A DNA stretch of 64,000 nucleotides, from the NCBI RefSeq assembly GCF_001904745.1, contig NZ_MRCD01000029.1, forward strand, positions 1 through 64,000, written 5' to 3'. Shown here piece by piece: positions 36,445 through 45,901 of the stretch. A program made the translations under genes and the position numbers. The DNA comes from Calothrix sp. HK-06 (GTDB taxonomy: Bacteria; Cyanobacteriota; Cyanobacteriia; Cyanobacteriales; Nostocaceae). Each line of letters begins with the position of its first letter. The first letter of the stretch is position 1. A model generated the notes under the pieces. That model was given only the letters and a program-made list of their open reading frames with translations. It searched no databases and had not been told where the DNA came from.

Positions 36445-38730
36445 ATGACACCGGATACATTAATCGCACCGGAAAAAATTTTGCTGGACGGAAAAGCTTT
36501 TGTCCCTGCCGACCAAATCCCTATTTCTGAATGGCCCTGTGTGGCTAGCTCGCGTCCACAGCCTACATTAACTATTAAAGATGACGATTTATTTTTAGTT
36601 ACAGATACTTTAGGTAATATTTCTGGGTGCGGTCTTGGTGACAGTAACCCAAGTATGGGATTATTTTGTTCAGATACACGCTTTTTAAGTCGCTTAGAGT
36701 TACAAATTGACGGATACTCGCCTGTTTTATTAAGCAGCACTGCTGATAAAGGGTTTTCATTATCTGTTTTATGTACTAATCCGCGTATTGATGAGCGTTT
36801 ACGACCTGATACGATTGGTATTCGTCGTGAACTTGTTTTAAACGGTGCCTTATTTGAAGAAATAGAAGTATCCAATTACAGTACTACAACGATTAGTTTT
36901 GAGCTTAGTCTTAGTTTTGACGGTGATTTCGCCGATTTATTTGAAGTGCGTGGACATGGTAGAGAAAAACGCGGTCGCTTATTGCGTTTAGCTGAAGGGG
37001 TATCTCATCTTGAGGTGCCATCAGAACAAGAGCATGAACATCATCATAATTCAGACGAAGTAACCGAAAAGTCTTTATTCCTTGCTTATCAGGGTTTAGA
37101 TGGAATAATAATGGAGTCGCGGATTAGGTTCCAGCACCGTCAGCCAGATTATTTTAAAGGTTATACAGCACTTTGGCGCTTTGAGTTGGCGCCGCATGAA
37201 AAGCAAAAAATAGGCTATCGTGCTAGACCTGTTACAAATAATAAGTCGAGTTCAATTGTCAGTGCGCCTGTAACATTAGGTCAGGCGAAAGCTGCTGAAG
37301 TAATGGAAGAGCAAAACTGGGTACAGCAAATTACCCGCATTCGTGCTGATAAAGGTATATTCAACCGGGTTATCGAGCGTGCGGAACAGGATATGTATTT
37401 GCTACGACAGTCATTTGGTAAGCATAAAACCGTATCTGCTGGAGTACCTTGGTTTTCCACCCTGTTTGGACGTGACTCAATAATCACCGCTTCGCAAACC
37501 TTGATGTTAAATCCTGAAATTGCGAAGGAAACTCTTACTTTACTAGCTATATACCAAGGTAAGCTCGAAGATGAGTGGCGCGAAGAAGAACCAGGAAAAA
37601 TTCTACACGAATTACGATTTGGAGAATTAGCACGCTGTAAAGAAGTACCTCATACACCTTATTACGGTACAGTCGATGCGACTCCATTATGGTTAATGCT
37701 TTATGCTGAGTACTATGCTTGGACACATGACTCTGAAACCCTAGAAAATTTGTGGAATAATGCGCTTTCTGGGATGGAATGGATTGACCGCAATATGAAA
37801 CAAACAGGTTATTTAAGCTATCACCGTAGGTCAAGACTAGGTTTAGCAAACCAAGGTTGGAAAGATTCTGGTGATTGTATAGTTAACCGTAAGGGTGAAC
37901 TAGCATATGGTTCAATTGCGCTATGTGAAGTGCAAGCGTATGTTTATGCTGCTAAATTACGTCTGGCTGAAATTGCCCGAATGAAGAAGCGTTTAGATTT
38001 AGCAGACCGTTGGACTGATGAAGCGCGTAGTCTCAAAATGCGTTTTAACCGTGATTTTTGGATGGAAGACCAAGATTTCTGTGCGTTAGCTTTAGATGGT
38101 GATGGAAAACATGTAGATAGTATTACTTCTAACCCAGGTCACTGTTTGCAACTCGGTATATTTACTCCCGAAAAAGCTTACAGCGTTGCCGAAAGATTAC
38201 GGGCGCCGGACATGTATAACGGTTGGGGTATTCGTACTTTGAGTAGCTTATCACCTGCATATAACCCAATGGGATACCATATTGGTTCAGTATGGCCCCA
38301 TGACAACTCAATGATTGCTATGGGTTTACGTTCCCTCGGTTTAATAGACCAAGCACTCGAAGTTTTTCAGGGATTAGTTGACATGACCAGCGTTCAACCG
38401 TACCAACGTCCACCTGAACTACTTTGTGGATACGAACGTGACGGAGACAACGCTCCAGTGCTATATCCTGTAGCATGTTCACCACAAGCATGGGCAACTG
38501 GTAGCGTCTTCCAACTAATACAAATGATTGTCAATCTTGTTCCAGATGCACCAAATAACTGCCTCAGAGTTATTGACCCAGCTTTACCCGAATCAATTAG
38601 TCACCTTTCTATACACAACTTACGTGTCGGTCCAACTATTCTAGACCTAGAATTTGAGCGTTCAGGTAACACAACAGCTTGCCGTGTAGCTAAAAAACGC
38701 GGCAACCTACGTGTCGTTATTGAAGCCTAA
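36445..38730 (+). CDS. Amylo-alpha-1,6-glucosidase-like / glycogen debranching-type glycosidase
   Basis: 761 residues from the ATG at 36445 (frame open from TTG 36403). The N-terminal beta domain (about 40-290: DDLFLVTDTLGNI, LFCSDTRFLSRLEL) matches the GDE N-terminal bis domain, and the C-terminal alpha/alpha barrel resembles the MGH1-like fold (VPWFSTLFGRDSIITASQTL, YYGTVDATPLWLML, GNQGWKDSGDCI-like LANQGWKDSGDCI, HIGSVWPHDNSMIAMGL). The GRDS and WKDS acids are candidate catalytic residues. Substrate probably an alpha-glucan or glucosyl conjugate. It follows the GT4 gene on the same strand after 570 bp. Confidence 0.82.
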   Translation: MTPDTLIAPEKILLDGKAFVPADQIPISEWPCVASSRPQPTLTIKDDDLFLVTDTLGNISGCGLGDSNPSMGLFCSDTRFLSRLELQIDGYSPVLLSSTADKGFSLSVLCTNPRIDERLRPDTIGIRRELVLNGALFEEIEVSNYSTTTISFELSLSFDGDFADLFEVRGHGREKRGRLLRLAEGVSHLEVPSEQEHEHHHNSDEVTEKSLFLAYQGLDGIIMESRIRFQHRQPDYFKGYTALWRFELAPHEKQKIGYRARPVTNNKSSSIVSAPVTLGQAKAAEVMEEQNWVQQITRIRADKGIFNRVIERAEQDMYLLRQSFGKHKTVSAGVPWFSTLFGRDSIITASQTLMLNPEIAKETLTLLAIYQGKLEDEWREEEPGKILHELRFGELARCKEVPHTPYYGTVDATPLWLMLYAEYYAWTHDSETLENLWNNALSGMEWIDRNMKQTGYLSYHRRSRLGLANQGWKDSGDCIVNRKGELAYGSIALCEVQAYVYAAKLRLAEIARMKKRLDLADRWTDEARSLKMRFNRDFWMEDQDFCALALDGDGKHVDSITSNPGHCLQLGIFTPEKAYSVAERLRAPDMYNGWGIRTLSSLSPAYNPMGYHIGSVWPHDNSMIAMGLRSLGLIDQALEVFQGLVDMTSVQPYQRPPELLCGYERDGDNAPVLYPVACSPQAWATGSVFQLIQMIVNLVPDAPNNCLRVIDPALPESISHLSIHNLRVGPTILDLEFERSGNTTACRVAKKRGNLRVVIEA

Positions 38731-38804
38731 AGAGTGGTGAGTAAAAAGTCCTGAGTACTGAGTAAAATTGTTGTTACCACTCAGCACTCAGCACTCAGCA
38801 CTCG
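38731..38804. repeat. STRR heptamers (ACTCAGC) between convergent genes
   Basis: CACTCAGCACTCAGCACTC on one side and AGTACTGAGTAAA/GTGGTGAGTA on the other form tandem heptamers that also pair as an inverted repeat, a possible bidirectional terminator between the glucosidase and DUF2973 genes. Confidence 0.7.
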
Positions 38805-39119
38805 TTACTTTTCTTCTTGAACGTCGCTTTTGTGTCCAGGTGATGCTTCAAATATTGCATCAAGCTGCTGACGAGCATCTTCTACATTAATAGAACGCAT
38901 TACTAATAAAGGTTCTCTAATTAAATTGCCCGAACTATCCAACAATTCTGGATGAGGCACAAATTGCTTCCTTGCTGTGTAACCGTAGTTACCACCTTGT
39001 GGTCTTGTTGTGTATGTTCGCTCTCTATCAAAACTAAACATAATTAAGTTACGAATCAAATTCGCAACAGCAATAATCGCGAGAACTGTAAAAGCAAGAA
39101 TGTAAATAAGGTGTAACAT
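38805..39119 (-). CDS. DUF2973 family membrane protein
   Basis: 104 residues from the ATG at 39119. One N-terminal membrane helix (MLHLIYILAFTVLAIIAVANLIRNLI), then a soluble tail with HPELLDSSGNLIREPLLVMRSINVEDARQQLDAIFEASPG, the signature of a cyanobacteria-restricted family of unknown function. It is followed upstream on the same strand by a DUF2605 gene; the two families are habitually adjacent and probably work together. Confidence 0.82.
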   Translation of the reverse strand: MLHLIYILAFTVLAIIAVANLIRNLIMFSFDRERTYTTRPQGGNYGYTARKQFVPHPELLDSSGNLIREPLLVMRSINVEDARQQLDAIFEASPGHKSDVQEEK

Positions 39120-39377
39120 AGAGGTTTCCTCCAAGGCAGCGTGTTATTAAAGAGTTTATAAATCGATATAGAATTTGCAGTTTCTGGTTGATACTGAAAT
39201 CTAAATGCAATCAAATCAAAACAAGAACTACGAAAACTTACTTAACTAGCTAAATATTGGGCTACACTCTTATCTCTTATCGATACTAAGTAGCATAATA
39301 TACTTTAATCTGAAGATAAACTGGTTAAATCATTTCTTTGTAATTGTAAAGTGATACAAGTGATATAACTGTACTTC

Positions 39378-39695
39378 CTACACTTCGCGCTGAGCGCGAT
39401 GCTTCATAGCCACATTCCAGCATTCGGTAACAAGCTGATGCCAAGGCATTAAGGCTTCCATCTCGATTCCAACTTGTCCTTCAGTCGCGGTAAACATCAT
39501 CTTCGCGGTGTTTACCTGTTCTTGCGCGGTCTTTACTCGCAATAGCAAGTCTGACTGCTGCTGTGTACTCATAAAATCAATCCGCTCGGCTTCAAGCAAG
39601 TGCAAGGCACGAGCAAACCAATACTGGAAATCTTCCAATAAAGGCTGTAAAACTGACTTTAGTATTTCCGGTTCTGGTAGATTTGAGTCCCGCAT
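39378..39695 (-). CDS. DUF2605 family protein
   Basis: A 105-residue helical cytoplasmic protein: EPEILKSVLQPLLEDFQYWFARALHLLEAERIDFM, then QQQSDLLLRVKTAQEQVNTAKMMF and MEALMPWHQLVTECW. This cyanobacterial family has no known activity. Same strand as and upstream of the DUF2973 gene with about 260 nt between, probably one transcription unit. Confidence 0.8.
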   Translation of the reverse strand: MRDSNLPEPEILKSVLQPLLEDFQYWFARALHLLEAERIDFMSTQQQSDLLLRVKTAQEQVNTAKMMFTATEGQVGIEMEALMPWHQLVTECWNVAMKHRAQREV

Positions 39696-40405
39696 AAATG
39701 AGAAGCATACTTCTAACTTTCTTATTAATATTAACTTTTTTAACGATTCTTAACACTCTAGAATCATAAGATACTTCTCACACCTGGCATTCTGTAGCAA
39801 GGGCTACAATTTATATTATAGTCGATTTTATTAATTTCCTATAAAACTTTAACTAGATAGGAAAAGCAAACCGTTTACTTTCAATATGTACAGAAGTGAT
39901 ACAAAGATATGAGTTTTTGCCTTAGTCCAAATAAGAATCGCTAACATAGATGCAGACCTATGTTCTTCGGCGCCGTCTGGAGTGCAAAAATCATATTTGT
40001 AATAAGTCCAATACCAAAATTAATTTTGCGCTTGGAATATTAAAATTACCATTACAGGTAATAAAAAGCAAATTGATTTAGTCTTTTCATTTAAGTACTA
40101 ATAAAGTATTAAGTCAAGTGTCAGAGGAGGTATCTTTGTGTAAAGATGAACGTAATATAAATATTTTATTAAGAAAGCGTGAGAGAATATATCGCGCCGT
40201 AGCGGTATCTATAGGTTAGAGTTTGTTGACTTGATATTGTTGAAATCATCCTCCACATGGCTTAAGTTGTGAATGACGCGCGACCTCGTGGAAGGCGCCG
40301 CAAGAATCAAAAAAAAGCCATGCTAGTATAGGAACTATTTTTTACAATATAAGCGCAAGTTCAAATACAAGTAATTAAAGAATTAAGCCAAAGGTAAAAC
40401 AGCCG
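39696..40405. other. Intergenic region and probable thrS leader
   Basis: About 700 bp with no gene. CATGGCTT (40256-40263) and AAGCCATG (40315-40322) are exact inverted copies enclosing CCTCCAC-like and GTGGAAGG segments and a GGCGCC, about 80 nt before the thrS start. This could be a leader hairpin. No T-box consensus was seen. The remainder is AT-rich. Confidence 0.5.
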
Positions 40406-42259
40406 ATGTCGCCAAACGCAACACAACTAGATAATAATCAGCCAGAGCAATCAGAACACTCATTCGTCGAAAAAATTAGTTTACCCCGTACAAGCGAGTC
40501 GGAAAGCTTGAAGAAAATTCGCCACACGACTTCTCACGTCATGGCAATGGCAGTACAAAAGCTGTTTCCCAAGGCGCAAGTTACGATTGGTCCTTGGATT
40601 GAAAATGGTTTCTACTACGACTTTGATAGTCCAGAACCCTTTTCTGAGAAAGATTTAAAATCTATCTACAAGGAGATGATAAAAATTATCAACCGTAAAC
40701 TGCCAGTAACGCGCGAAGAAGTTAGTCGAGAAGAAGCAGAACGTCGAATCAAGGCAATTAACGAGCCTTACAAGCTAGAAATTCTAGAGGACATCAAGCA
40801 AGAACCCATAACAATTTACCATGTGGGTGATCAATGGTGGGATTTGTGTGCGGGACCTCATGTTGAGAATACAGCCGATTTAAACCCGAAAGCAATTGAA
40901 CTTGAAACGTTAGCAGGCGCCTATTGGCGTGGCGACGAAACCAAGGCACAATTACAGCGTATATATGGCACCGCATGGGAAACACCCGAACAGCTAGCAG
41001 AGTATAAGCGACGTAAAGAAGAAGCACTACGTCGTGACCACCGTAAATTAGGAAAAGAGTTAGGGTTATTTATATTCTCTGACTTAGTAGGACCTGGTTT
41101 ACCATTGTGGACACCCAAAGGTACTTTATTACGGAGTCTTTTAGAAAATTATCTCCAACAAGAACAAATTAAACGCGGTTATTTGCCTGTTGTTACTCCT
41201 CACATTGCCAAAGTAGATTTATTTAAAACTTCGGGACACTGGCAAAAGTACAAAGAAGACATGTTTCCTCTCATGGCAGAGGATGAAGAAGCGAAAGCAC
41301 ATGAAATGGGTTTTGTCATGAAACCAATGAACTGTCCCTTCCACATTCAGATATATAGCAGCGAACTACGTTCATACCGTGAGTTACCAATGCGTCTCGC
41401 CGAGTTTGGTACAGTATACCGCTATGAACAATCTGGAGAATTAGGTGGTTTAACACGTGTGCGCGGATTTACAGTTGATGACTCGCATTTATTTGTAACA
41501 CCCGAACAACTCGATTCTGAATTTCTCAACGTCGTTGATTTAATATTGTCAGTTTTCAAAAGTTTGCAATTAAAGAACTTTAAAGCACGCTTAAGTTTCC
41601 GTGACCCAGAAAGCGACAAATACATCGGTTCAGACGAAGCTTGGGAAAAAGCGGAAGGCGCCATTCGTCGTGCAGTTGAACATTTGGGGATGGATCACTT
41701 CCTAGGTATAGGAGAAGCTGCCTTCTACGGTCCCAAATTAGACTTTATCTTCCAAGACGCATTAGAAAGAGAATGGCAACTTGGAACAGTACAAGTAGAC
41801 TATAACTTACCCGAACGCTTCGACTTAGAATATGTCGCCGAAGACGGTTCGCGTAAACGTCCAATTATGATACATAGGGCGCCATTTGGTTCATTAGAAC
41901 GATTAATTGGTATTTTAATCGAAGAGTACGCAGGTGACTTCCCATTATGGTTGGCGCCAGAGCAAGCACGTTTATTACCAGTCAGCGAACAATTCTTAGA
42001 TTATGCCAAAGATACTGCCGCCAAAATGCGCGCTGTAGGTATCCGTGCAGAAGTAGATATCAGTGGAGACAGACTAGGTAAACTAATTCGCAACGCCGAA
42101 AAACAAAAAATACCAGTAATGGCAGTTGTAGGCGCCAAAGAAGTAGAAACAAACACCCTGAGCATCCGTACACGCGCATCAGGAGAACTAGGAAGCGTAG
42201 CAGTAACAGAAGTCATCGACAAAATGAAAAACGCAATCACCAACTTCGAGAACTTCTAA
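40406..42259 (+). CDS. thrS: Threonyl-tRNA synthetase with editing domain, lacking TGS
   Basis: A 617-residue class II synthetase. The N2 editing domain is intact with H40xxxH44 (RHTTSHVMAM) and C148xxxH152 (DLCAGPHV). Catalytic motif 2 (EFGTVYRYEQSGELGGLTRVRGFTVDD), the zinc ligands (MNCPFH, DDSHLF, MIHRAPFGS) and the anticodon-binding C-terminal domain are present. It begins directly before the editing domain and lacks the N-terminal TGS domain found in E. coli. Cyanobacteria may carry two ThrRS types; this editing-competent form is the housekeeping type by family knowledge. Confidence 0.94.
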   Translation: MSPNATQLDNNQPEQSEHSFVEKISLPRTSESESLKKIRHTTSHVMAMAVQKLFPKAQVTIGPWIENGFYYDFDSPEPFSEKDLKSIYKEMIKIINRKLPVTREEVSREEAERRIKAINEPYKLEILEDIKQEPITIYHVGDQWWDLCAGPHVENTADLNPKAIELETLAGAYWRGDETKAQLQRIYGTAWETPEQLAEYKRRKEEALRRDHRKLGKELGLFIFSDLVGPGLPLWTPKGTLLRSLLENYLQQEQIKRGYLPVVTPHIAKVDLFKTSGHWQKYKEDMFPLMAEDEEAKAHEMGFVMKPMNCPFHIQIYSSELRSYRELPMRLAEFGTVYRYEQSGELGGLTRVRGFTVDDSHLFVTPEQLDSEFLNVVDLILSVFKSLQLKNFKARLSFRDPESDKYIGSDEAWEKAEGAIRRAVEHLGMDHFLGIGEAAFYGPKLDFIFQDALEREWQLGTVQVDYNLPERFDLEYVAEDGSRKRPIMIHRAPFGSLERLIGILIEEYAGDFPLWLAPEQARLLPVSEQFLDYAKDTAAKMRAVGIRAEVDISGDRLGKLIRNAEKQKIPVMAVVGAKEVETNTLSIRTRASGELGSVAVTEVIDKMKNAITNFENF

Positions 42260-42269
42260 CACTCATGTA

Positions 42270-42290
42270 GCACAGGCATCCTGCCTGTGC
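42270..42290. repeat. Hairpin GCACAGGCA-TCC-TGCCTGTGC after thrS
   Basis: A perfect 9-bp stem with a 3-nt loop immediately after the thrS stop. A degenerate copy (TAGCATAGGTATCTTGCCTG, 3516-3535) precedes nagZ. Dispersed cyanobacterial palindrome that could stop thrS transcripts. Confidence 0.75.
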
Positions 42291-42323
42291 ATTGAATATA
42301 ACCACATAACGCATCAAAAATCT

Positions 42324-43712
42324 TCACAATTGCTTATTAATCTCATCAGTCGGTCTATCAGAGTATCGAAAATATTTACCATATTCCAAAGCTTGAAGAA
42401 AAGCTTCCTCATCAGAAATACAACCGACCTTCTCTAACCAATTCCTACAATTTGAAGAACCTGCTATTTGTTTTCCATTAGTATTGATATAGCCATATTT
42501 TTTAGAACCTTTTTGCACAGGTGCCAATCCTTCACAAAAACTTCCAGCGTTACTATACTGACAAGGAATAATTATTTCTCCATTGGTATTAATATAACCC
42601 CACTTTCCTTTTTGTTCAACCAGCGCTAATCCTTCAGTAAAATTTTTAGCAGTATCAAATTGAGGAGGAACAATTATTTCCCCATTAGTATTGATATAGC
42701 CGTACTTTCCTCTCTGCTTAATGACAGCTAGCCCTTCGGAGAAATTTTCAGCGTAGTAAAACTGAGGAAGAATAACTAGTTCTCCACTGTTATTAATGTA
42801 TTGAATATAACCATACTTATGACCTATTTTAATTTTCTTCAACACTAGTGCTGAGGGTATTGAAGGTAATGTTCGAGTGATTAAAGGTTGTGGTCTATAT
42901 AAAGCTGTATTTAAAGCTTGTAAAACATCACTTGCGTCTGCGTATCTTTGGCGCCAGTCATACCGCACCATTTTTGTGATAACGGATGCTAGCTCATTAC
43001 TAACTTTAACGTTATCTTGCCATAGCACTTCCCCATCGTTATCTTCTGAAAGTGAGTACGGTGGTATACCTGTCAACGCTTGAATAGCAGTCATTCCAAC
43101 AGCATAAATATCACTTTGGAGTTTAGGTTTACCTACTGCTTGTTCATTGGGCATGTAACCAGGTGTTCCAATGCTAACAGTCAAGCAAGTTCCCTGTGGT
43201 TTATTGAGTAATATAGTACCAACTTGTTTAACTGCCCCAAAGTCAATTAGTATTAATTGACCACCTGGTTTGCGTCGCATAATGTTTTGGGGTTTGATGT
43301 CACGGTGGATTACATTATTTTTATGAACAAATGCCAGTACTTCTAATACATCTCGCAGAAGCTTGATGGTGTAACCCTCGCTCAGTTGTTTTCCAGGAGT
43401 AAGTTCTTTGCCTAAGTCTTGTCCCTCGATAAACTCCTCAATTAAGAAAAATTCGCCATTTTCTTCAAAATAAGCGAAGAGCCTGGGAATTTGATTATGG
43501 CTTTGTCCCAGGTTGTACATTATTTTCGCTTCTGTCTCAAACAACCGTAAAACTTCTGGTTGTATAACTTGAGGATGTAAGCGCTTGACAACACATTTTG
43601 GCTTCGGTTCTGCGGGAATGTCTAAATCTTCTGCCAAGAACGTTTCGCAAAAGCCTCCTTGCCCCAATTGCTCGATAATCTTGTAATGCTGCCGTATGAC
43701 TTGTCCAATCAT
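42324..43712 (-). CDS. Serine/threonine protein kinase with C-terminal WG repeats
   Basis: A 462-residue protein. The Hanks-type kinase (about 10-275) has GQGGFCETFLA, K43 in VVKRL, catalytic D138 in HRDIKPQN, DFG at 157-159 and SIGTPGYMPNEQA in the activation segment. The C-terminal part is about four WG-type repeats (KYGYINTNGEIIVPPQF, KWGYINTNGEIIIPCQY, each with an F-x-EGLA element) in about 295-415, which probably bind a ligand or partner. No membrane span. Target unknown. Confidence 0.88.
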   Translation of the reverse strand: MIGQVIRQHYKIIEQLGQGGFCETFLAEDLDIPAEPKPKCVVKRLHPQVIQPEVLRLFETEAKIMYNLGQSHNQIPRLFAYFEENGEFFLIEEFIEGQDLGKELTPGKQLSEGYTIKLLRDVLEVLAFVHKNNVIHRDIKPQNIMRRKPGGQLILIDFGAVKQVGTILLNKPQGTCLTVSIGTPGYMPNEQAVGKPKLQSDIYAVGMTAIQALTGIPPYSLSEDNDGEVLWQDNVKVSNELASVITKMVRYDWRQRYADASDVLQALNTALYRPQPLITRTLPSIPSALVLKKIKIGHKYGYIQYINNSGELVILPQFYYAENFSEGLAVIKQRGKYGYINTNGEIIVPPQFDTAKNFTEGLALVEQKGKWGYINTNGEIIIPCQYSNAGSFCEGLAPVQKGSKKYGYINTNGKQIAGSSNCRNWLEKVGCISDEEAFLQALEYGKYFRYSDRPTDEINKQL

Positions 43713-43813
43713 TGCGTTGATGCCACTGAAGTTATTATTGTAAATTTTGGCACAACAACCCTTCCGCAGTCAGTACTTAATTCAAGTTTTCAGGTTTAAT
43801 ATTTTCTTAACAA

Positions 43814-44464
43814 TTATGGGATGGCGCCTTCGTCAGAATTTTTTTCCTCTTCCTCTGATTCAATTGTATCAAATTTTACTTTATTGTATAAATCTTGCAA
43901 CGTAATTTCAAACGGAACAGTCACTAAAGAAATTTTTTCATCCTCATGATCGTATTCTTGTATTGACCAATGCTTATCATCTATTTTTGAATAATGCAAT
44001 ACATTAATTTCATCCTGTTCAATCAATAAATACTCTTCAAAAGATGGTATTGTGCAATAAGCATTAAATTTAGTTTTTCTCTGATTCTTCTCAGTAAGTT
44101 TTGGCAAAACTTGAATGATTACTTTTGGATTGGTAATTGTATCTTTACGATTCTCCAAAAATTCTGGCTCGCCTGCTATAACCATTACATGAGGATATGT
44201 GTAAATACGCTCCTTTGGTATCCACAGACGCATATCACTGTGAAATACTTGATAATCTTCTTGCTTAAAGGCAAAATTCATCACAGCATAAAAATTACCA
44301 GCTATTTGATTATGGTTTGCACTTCCACCTGCCATCGGAATAATCTCTCCATCTACGTACTCGCTTTTAGAGTCGGCTTTTTCCTCCAAAGCTAAGTATT
44401 CCTCTATGGTATAGTGCCCTTTTTCTGTGACTTGCATTTGGGTAATAATATTATTGGAAGCCAT
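43814..44464 (-). CDS. Uma2-family protein, copy with degenerate active site
   Basis: A 216-residue member of the Uma2 (DUF820) family, a PD-(D/E)XK nuclease-like fold greatly expanded in cyanobacteria. Family landmarks are YTIEEYLALEEKADSKSEYVDGEIIPMAGGS and PSFEEYLLIEQD. At the acidic catalytic positions it has H92 (YPHVMV) and Q118 (VIIQVLPK) where its tandem neighbour has Asp and Glu, and the STxxYDxxDK element is lost. The C-terminus is extended by a Glu-rich tail. It is the downstream partner of a tandem duplication and probably catalytically dead. Confidence 0.82.
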   Translation of the reverse strand: MASNNIITQMQVTEKGHYTIEEYLALEEKADSKSEYVDGEIIPMAGGSANHNQIAGNFYAVMNFAFKQEDYQVFHSDMRLWIPKERIYTYPHVMVIAGEPEFLENRKDTITNPKVIIQVLPKLTEKNQRKTKFNAYCTIPSFEEYLLIEQDEINVLHYSKIDDKHWSIQEYDHEDEKISLVTVPFEITLQDLYNKVKFDTIESEEEEKNSDEGAIP

Positions 44465-44549
44465 AGGACAAATATTAATACTTTCTTATGATAGAATTAC
44501 TTTTGATTATAGCAAGCATATTAGCGTATAAACAAAAACATCAGTTCCT

Positions 44550-45131
44550 CTACTTAGCAGTATCAAACTTTACCTTATTGTATAAATCTTGCAACGTAAT
44601 TTCAAACGGAATAGTTTTGAGAGAAATTTTTTCATCTTTCTCATTATATTTTTGTAACGACCAACGCTTACCAGTTGTTTTTGAATAATGCTCTACACCA
44701 ATTCTATCTTGTTCAATAAGTAAGTATTCTTCAAACGAGGGTATTGTACGATACGCTTTAAATTTATCTTCTTTATCATAGCTTTTAGTTGATTTTGACA
44801 AAACCTCGATTATTACTTTTGGATTGGTAACTATATCTCTACGATTCTCCAAAAATTCTGGTTCACCTGCTATAACCATTACATCTGGATATGTATAAAT
44901 ACGTGGCTTTGGTAGCCAAAGACGCATATCGCTTATGTAAACTTTGTAATTTTGTCTTTTAAAGGCAAAATTTAATTCAGTGCTAAAGTTTAATGCTATT
45001 TGGTTGTGATTGTCACTTCCACCTGCCATCGGAATAATCTCTCCATCTATGTACTCGCTTCTGGAGTCGGCTTTTTCCTCCAAAGCTAAGTATTCCTTTA
45101 TGGTATAGTACCTTTTTTCTGTGACTTGCAT
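44550..45131 (-). CDS. Uma2-family putative endonuclease, copy with intact active site
   Basis: A 193-residue Uma2 (DUF820) protein very similar to its neighbour but keeping D83 (YPDVMV), E109 (VIIEVLSKST) and the following YDKEDKFKAY. The duplication includes about 80 bp upstream of each start (TTTGATTATAGCA and GCGTATAAA shared). Its start is the ATG at 45131; the upstream ATG used by the other copy has become ATC. Function of the family in vivo is unknown. Confidence 0.85.
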   Translation of the reverse strand: MQVTEKRYYTIKEYLALEEKADSRSEYIDGEIIPMAGGSDNHNQIALNFSTELNFAFKRQNYKVYISDMRLWLPKPRIYTYPDVMVIAGEPEFLENRRDIVTNPKVIIEVLSKSTKSYDKEDKFKAYRTIPSFEEYLLIEQDRIGVEHYSKTTGKRWSLQKYNEKDEKISLKTIPFEITLQDLYNKVKFDTAK

Positions 45132-45236
45132 TTGCGTAATAATAATATTGGAAGCGATAGGACAAATGTTACTACTTTCTTATCGTAGGATTAGCTTTGA
45201 TTATAGCAATAGTATCAGCGTATAAATCAAAACATA

Positions 45237-45872
45237 ATGTTAATACAGCAACCCCTTACAGAAGAAACGATTGCGCTAGGTATACAAGAACTGGTAAGTC
45301 GTGATAATGACTTAGCAGAAATTATTCAAACCTATGGGTATCCACCAAACTGGATACGGGAAAAGGGTTTTATTGGACTGATACGAATTATTTTAGGACA
45401 GCAAGTTTCGGTTGCTTCGGCTAATGCAATATTTAAGAAGTTAGAACTTTTGGTTAATCCTTTGACACCGGAGAATTTTGTTACGTTTGATGATTCGCAG
45501 TTACAGTCAGCAGGTTTAAGTCGTCAAAAGATTGTTTATACCCGCGCGTTAGCTGCTGCAATAACTAGTAAACAACTTGACTTAGATAAACTTGAATTGG
45601 GTGATGAGGCAATTTTACGTGCGGAACTTACAAAAATTAAAGGTATTGGTAATTGGACTGTTGATATATATTTAATGATGTCGTTACAGCGCCCTGATGC
45701 TTTTCCTGCATCTGACTTAGGAGTGATTCTTGCTTATCAGAAATTAAAAGATTTACCTACACGTCCAACACCACAACAATTAGAAGTTATTGCGGAGAAA
45801 TGGTGCCCGTGGCGTGCGATAGCTACAAGAATTCTGTGGCATTATTATTTAAATAAGCAAAAAGGTAAGTAA
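45237..45872 (+). CDS. DNA-3-methyladenine glycosylase II-like (AlkA type)
   Basis: A 211-residue HhH-GPD base-excision glycosylase. IRIILGQQVSVASANAIFKKL is the helical substrate-binding part, KIKGIGNWTVDIYLMMSLQRPDAFPASDLGV contains the helix-hairpin-helix and the catalytic Asp of FPASDLG. The N-terminal AlkA strand domain is missing, as in short bacterial forms. It removes alkylated bases. Divergent from the Uma2 pair, followed by a hairpin repeat. Confidence 0.87.
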   Translation: MLIQQPLTEETIALGIQELVSRDNDLAEIIQTYGYPPNWIREKGFIGLIRIILGQQVSVASANAIFKKLELLVNPLTPENFVTFDDSQLQSAGLSRQKIVYTRALAAAITSKQLDLDKLELGDEAILRAELTKIKGIGNWTVDIYLMMSLQRPDAFPASDLGVILAYQKLKDLPTRPTPQQLEVIAEKWCPWRAIATRILWHYYLNKQKGK

Positions 45873-45878
45873 CTGTAA

Positions 45879-45895
45879 GGTGGGCAGTGCCCACC
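45879..45895. repeat. Palindrome GGTGGGCA-G-TGCCCACC
   Basis: A 17-bp near-perfect palindrome after the AlkA-like gene. The identical 17 bases recur at 47651-47667 after the epimerase start, so it is a mobile or dispersed intergenic repeat; both could form transcript-ending hairpins. Confidence 0.8.
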
Positions 45896-45901
45896 ATACT
45901 C

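Noticed and set aside
40130-40405. Possible T-box riboswitch before thrS
   Set aside because: No T-box consensus, specifier loop or terminator was found; only an inverted repeat is visible.
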